Shown piece after piece: positions 4,703 through 5,708 of a DNA stretch of 5,708 nt. Under the pieces are notes generated by a model that had not been told where the DNA came from, searched no databases, and worked only from the letters and a program-made list of their open reading frames with translations. Each line of letters begins with the position of its first letter. Positions within the stretch are counted from its first letter, which is position 1. Both the position numbers and the translations under genes were made by a program. The DNA is taken from assembly GCA_003556865.1 (NCBI GenBank), contig PWQF01000305.1, positions 1 through 5,708 on the forward strand, given 5' to 3'. The stretch comes from Elusimicrobiota bacterium (GTDB lineage: Bacteria; CG03; SLGR01; PWQF01).

Positions 4703-5708
4703 CTATTTCGCCTTTAAAGCATCTAAGCCCGACTGGGCATTCCCAAGATGAAAATAATCGTAGTTTGAGCCGCCGCCGCCCCCGATACTCATGGCAGATG
4801 GATTAGTAGGAACCCTGGTTGTAATACTGCCAACTGTTATAGTTTTCCAGCCCCTGCTCCTCCTCCTTCTTCTACTCCTGGTACGTGGACGGTGCCTATT
4901 CTGCACACGGCCATATTTATTATAAGTGTCACGATTCCTTGACCCCTGGTAGGTTACCCTTGTCAGCTTGGCTCCGTTATAATGATAATTTATTCTCTTA
5001 CCGTCGCTTCCAACTGCATAATCCACCTGCCCCCTCTCGTTATAATAGGTAGTGGTAAGCTTTGCCCCTCTTCGCCCCACACTGCGGGCGCCAAAAACAT
5101 TTGATATGCCGGACCGGCTGGAAAGGTTGGAGGGGCTGTTCTTTTTATAATCTTCGTAATTCCAGCTTCTCTGGGCAATAAGCCTGCCTGATTCATTATA
5201 AATATATTCGGCAGTAACCCTTCCGTGCTGGTCGGACATATATTTCAGCTGATCCCCGTCATAATGGTAATACCTTACATCCCCGGCCTTATAAGAGGGC
5301 GACCAGCCTTCTGAAGGTGTGCCGTGAGGCCTTTTTTCAGTTTTCTGGTAAACCATTTTTTCCGGCCGCTCCTGGTCGTCGTAATAGGTAATTGAAAGGA
5401 TTGGGAAATCCCCGTCACGCTTTGAGCCTATATTTGCTTTTTCCGGAAGCTCATACTGGATGCTTTTAACCAGTTTTCCGCCTTCATAAATATAAGTGGT
5501 TTCGGTCACTTCAATTCCGCCATCATACATCTGGGTCTTTCTTACCGGCCTCATCTCATCGCCTATTTTCTCAAAATAGGTTCTGCTCTGGTACTGGTCC
5601 TCGGTAAAAGAGAGCACCCCGTCTATATAGTGATATGTAAGAACCACCTCGTCGTGATCATCGGACCAGACTACTTTCTGGGGCTCTCCTCCCTGGTAAA
5701 TAGTTGTC
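4703..5708 (-). CDS. YD-repeat-like protein, tandem paralogue, 5' end beyond the window
   Basis: The frame is open from the right edge (first full codon 5707..5705, TTIYQGGEPQ) to a TAG at 4703, giving 334 visible residues. The GTG at 5647..5645 is an internal valine codon, as the alignment with the 352-residue paralogue shows, so the true start and signal peptide lie outside the window. By comparison about 60 N-terminal residues are missing. Repeat units include YYDDQERPEKMVY, YNESGRLIAQ, YYNERGQVDY, NYHYNGAKLTRVTY and YNKYGRVQNR. Compared with the paralogue it carries about 27 extra residues between two repeats (from YKKNSPSNLSS to GRRGAK). Its tail is unrelated: an arginine cluster (RSRRRRRSRG), a Thr/Val segment, a five-glycine run and a final helix-like end (AQSGLDALKAK). 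The Arg-rich tail would suit contact with acidic polymers, nucleic acid or a membrane surface, but this is conjecture. Confidence 0.88.
   Translation of the reverse strand, partial: TTIYQGGEPQKVVWSDDHDEVVLTYHYIDGVLSFTEDQYQSRTYFEKIGDEMRPVRKTQMYDGGIEVTETTYIYEGGKLVKSIQYELPEKANIGSKRDGDFPILSITYYDDQERPEKMVYQKTEKRPHGTPSEGWSPSYKAGDVRYYHYDGDQLKYMSDQHGRVTAEYIYNESGRLIAQRSWNYEDYKKNSPSNLSSRSGISNVFGARSVGRRGAKLTTTYYNERGQVDYAVGSDGKRINYHYNGAKLTRVTYQGSRNRDTYNKYGRVQNRHRPRTRSRRRRRSRGWKTITVGSITTRVPTNPSAMSIGGGGGSNYDYFHLGNAQSGLDALKAK
5551..5708. repeat. Copy 2 of the near-identical 158-nt intragenic repeat, cut by the window edge
   Basis: This is the counterpart of 4297-4454 at a constant offset of 1,254 nt, with one synonymous difference. 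It encodes the conserved segment from TTIYQGG to YFEKIGDEM of the truncated paralogue. The identity includes third codon positions, which purifying selection on protein alone would not preserve. Confidence 0.9.

Noticed and set aside
5645..5647. GTG as the start of the rightmost gene
   Set aside because: The frame continues upstream to the window edge with residues identical to the internal part of the paralogue (TTIYQGGEPQ...), so this GTG is an internal valine codon.
1038..5708. RHS polymorphic toxin locus with immunity genes
   Set aside because: The proteins are short, the DPxGL-type core boundary and any toxin domain are not seen, and no small immunity-like gene follows any of them.

Overview
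The window is a compact bacterial segment of roughly 45% GC in which every supportable gene lies on the minus strand. Bacterial origin is shown by Shine-Dalgarno sites such as AAAGGAGGG, N-terminal signal peptides and a CheY-type receiver. I cannot name the organism. The expanded family of short secreted tyrosine/glycine-repeat proteins would suit a deep-branching Gram-negative lineage, but that is only a guess.

In transcription order (high to low coordinates), the window starts inside a secreted repeat protein gene (stop at 4703, 5' end beyond the window). A full-length tandem paralogue follows (3575-4633). Next comes an apparent three-gene operon: a third, more distant paralogue (2182-3456), a fourth repeat protein (1038-2150), and a single-domain response regulator (655-1041) joined to it by a 4-nt ATGA overlap. 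After a 135-nt intergenic region an uncharacterised membrane protein (about 519 down to 1) runs off the left edge. No stretch longer than 300 bases lacks a gene.

The four repeat proteins look like relatives of the RHS/YD-repeat superfamily: short Tyr-x-x-x-Gly-Arg beta-hairpin units alternating with Tyr-rich strands. They are only about 350-424 residues long and show no recognisable toxin tip, so they are likely exported structural or binding proteins of unknown role. The two rightmost genes share 158 nt that differ at one position, then diverge sharply, which points to recent gene conversion or recombination. Their C-terminal tails are unrelated.

The most notable non-coding signal is a promoter architecture found twice. 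TTTCAN boxes at exactly 11-bp spacing end exactly 10 bp before a TATACT -10 element, once ahead of the three-gene operon and once ahead of the membrane-protein gene. This is the geometry of a PhoB/OmpR-family (Pho-box-like) activated promoter. It suggests that both transcription units answer to one winged-helix response regulator encoded elsewhere, since the receiver protein encoded here has no DNA-binding domain.
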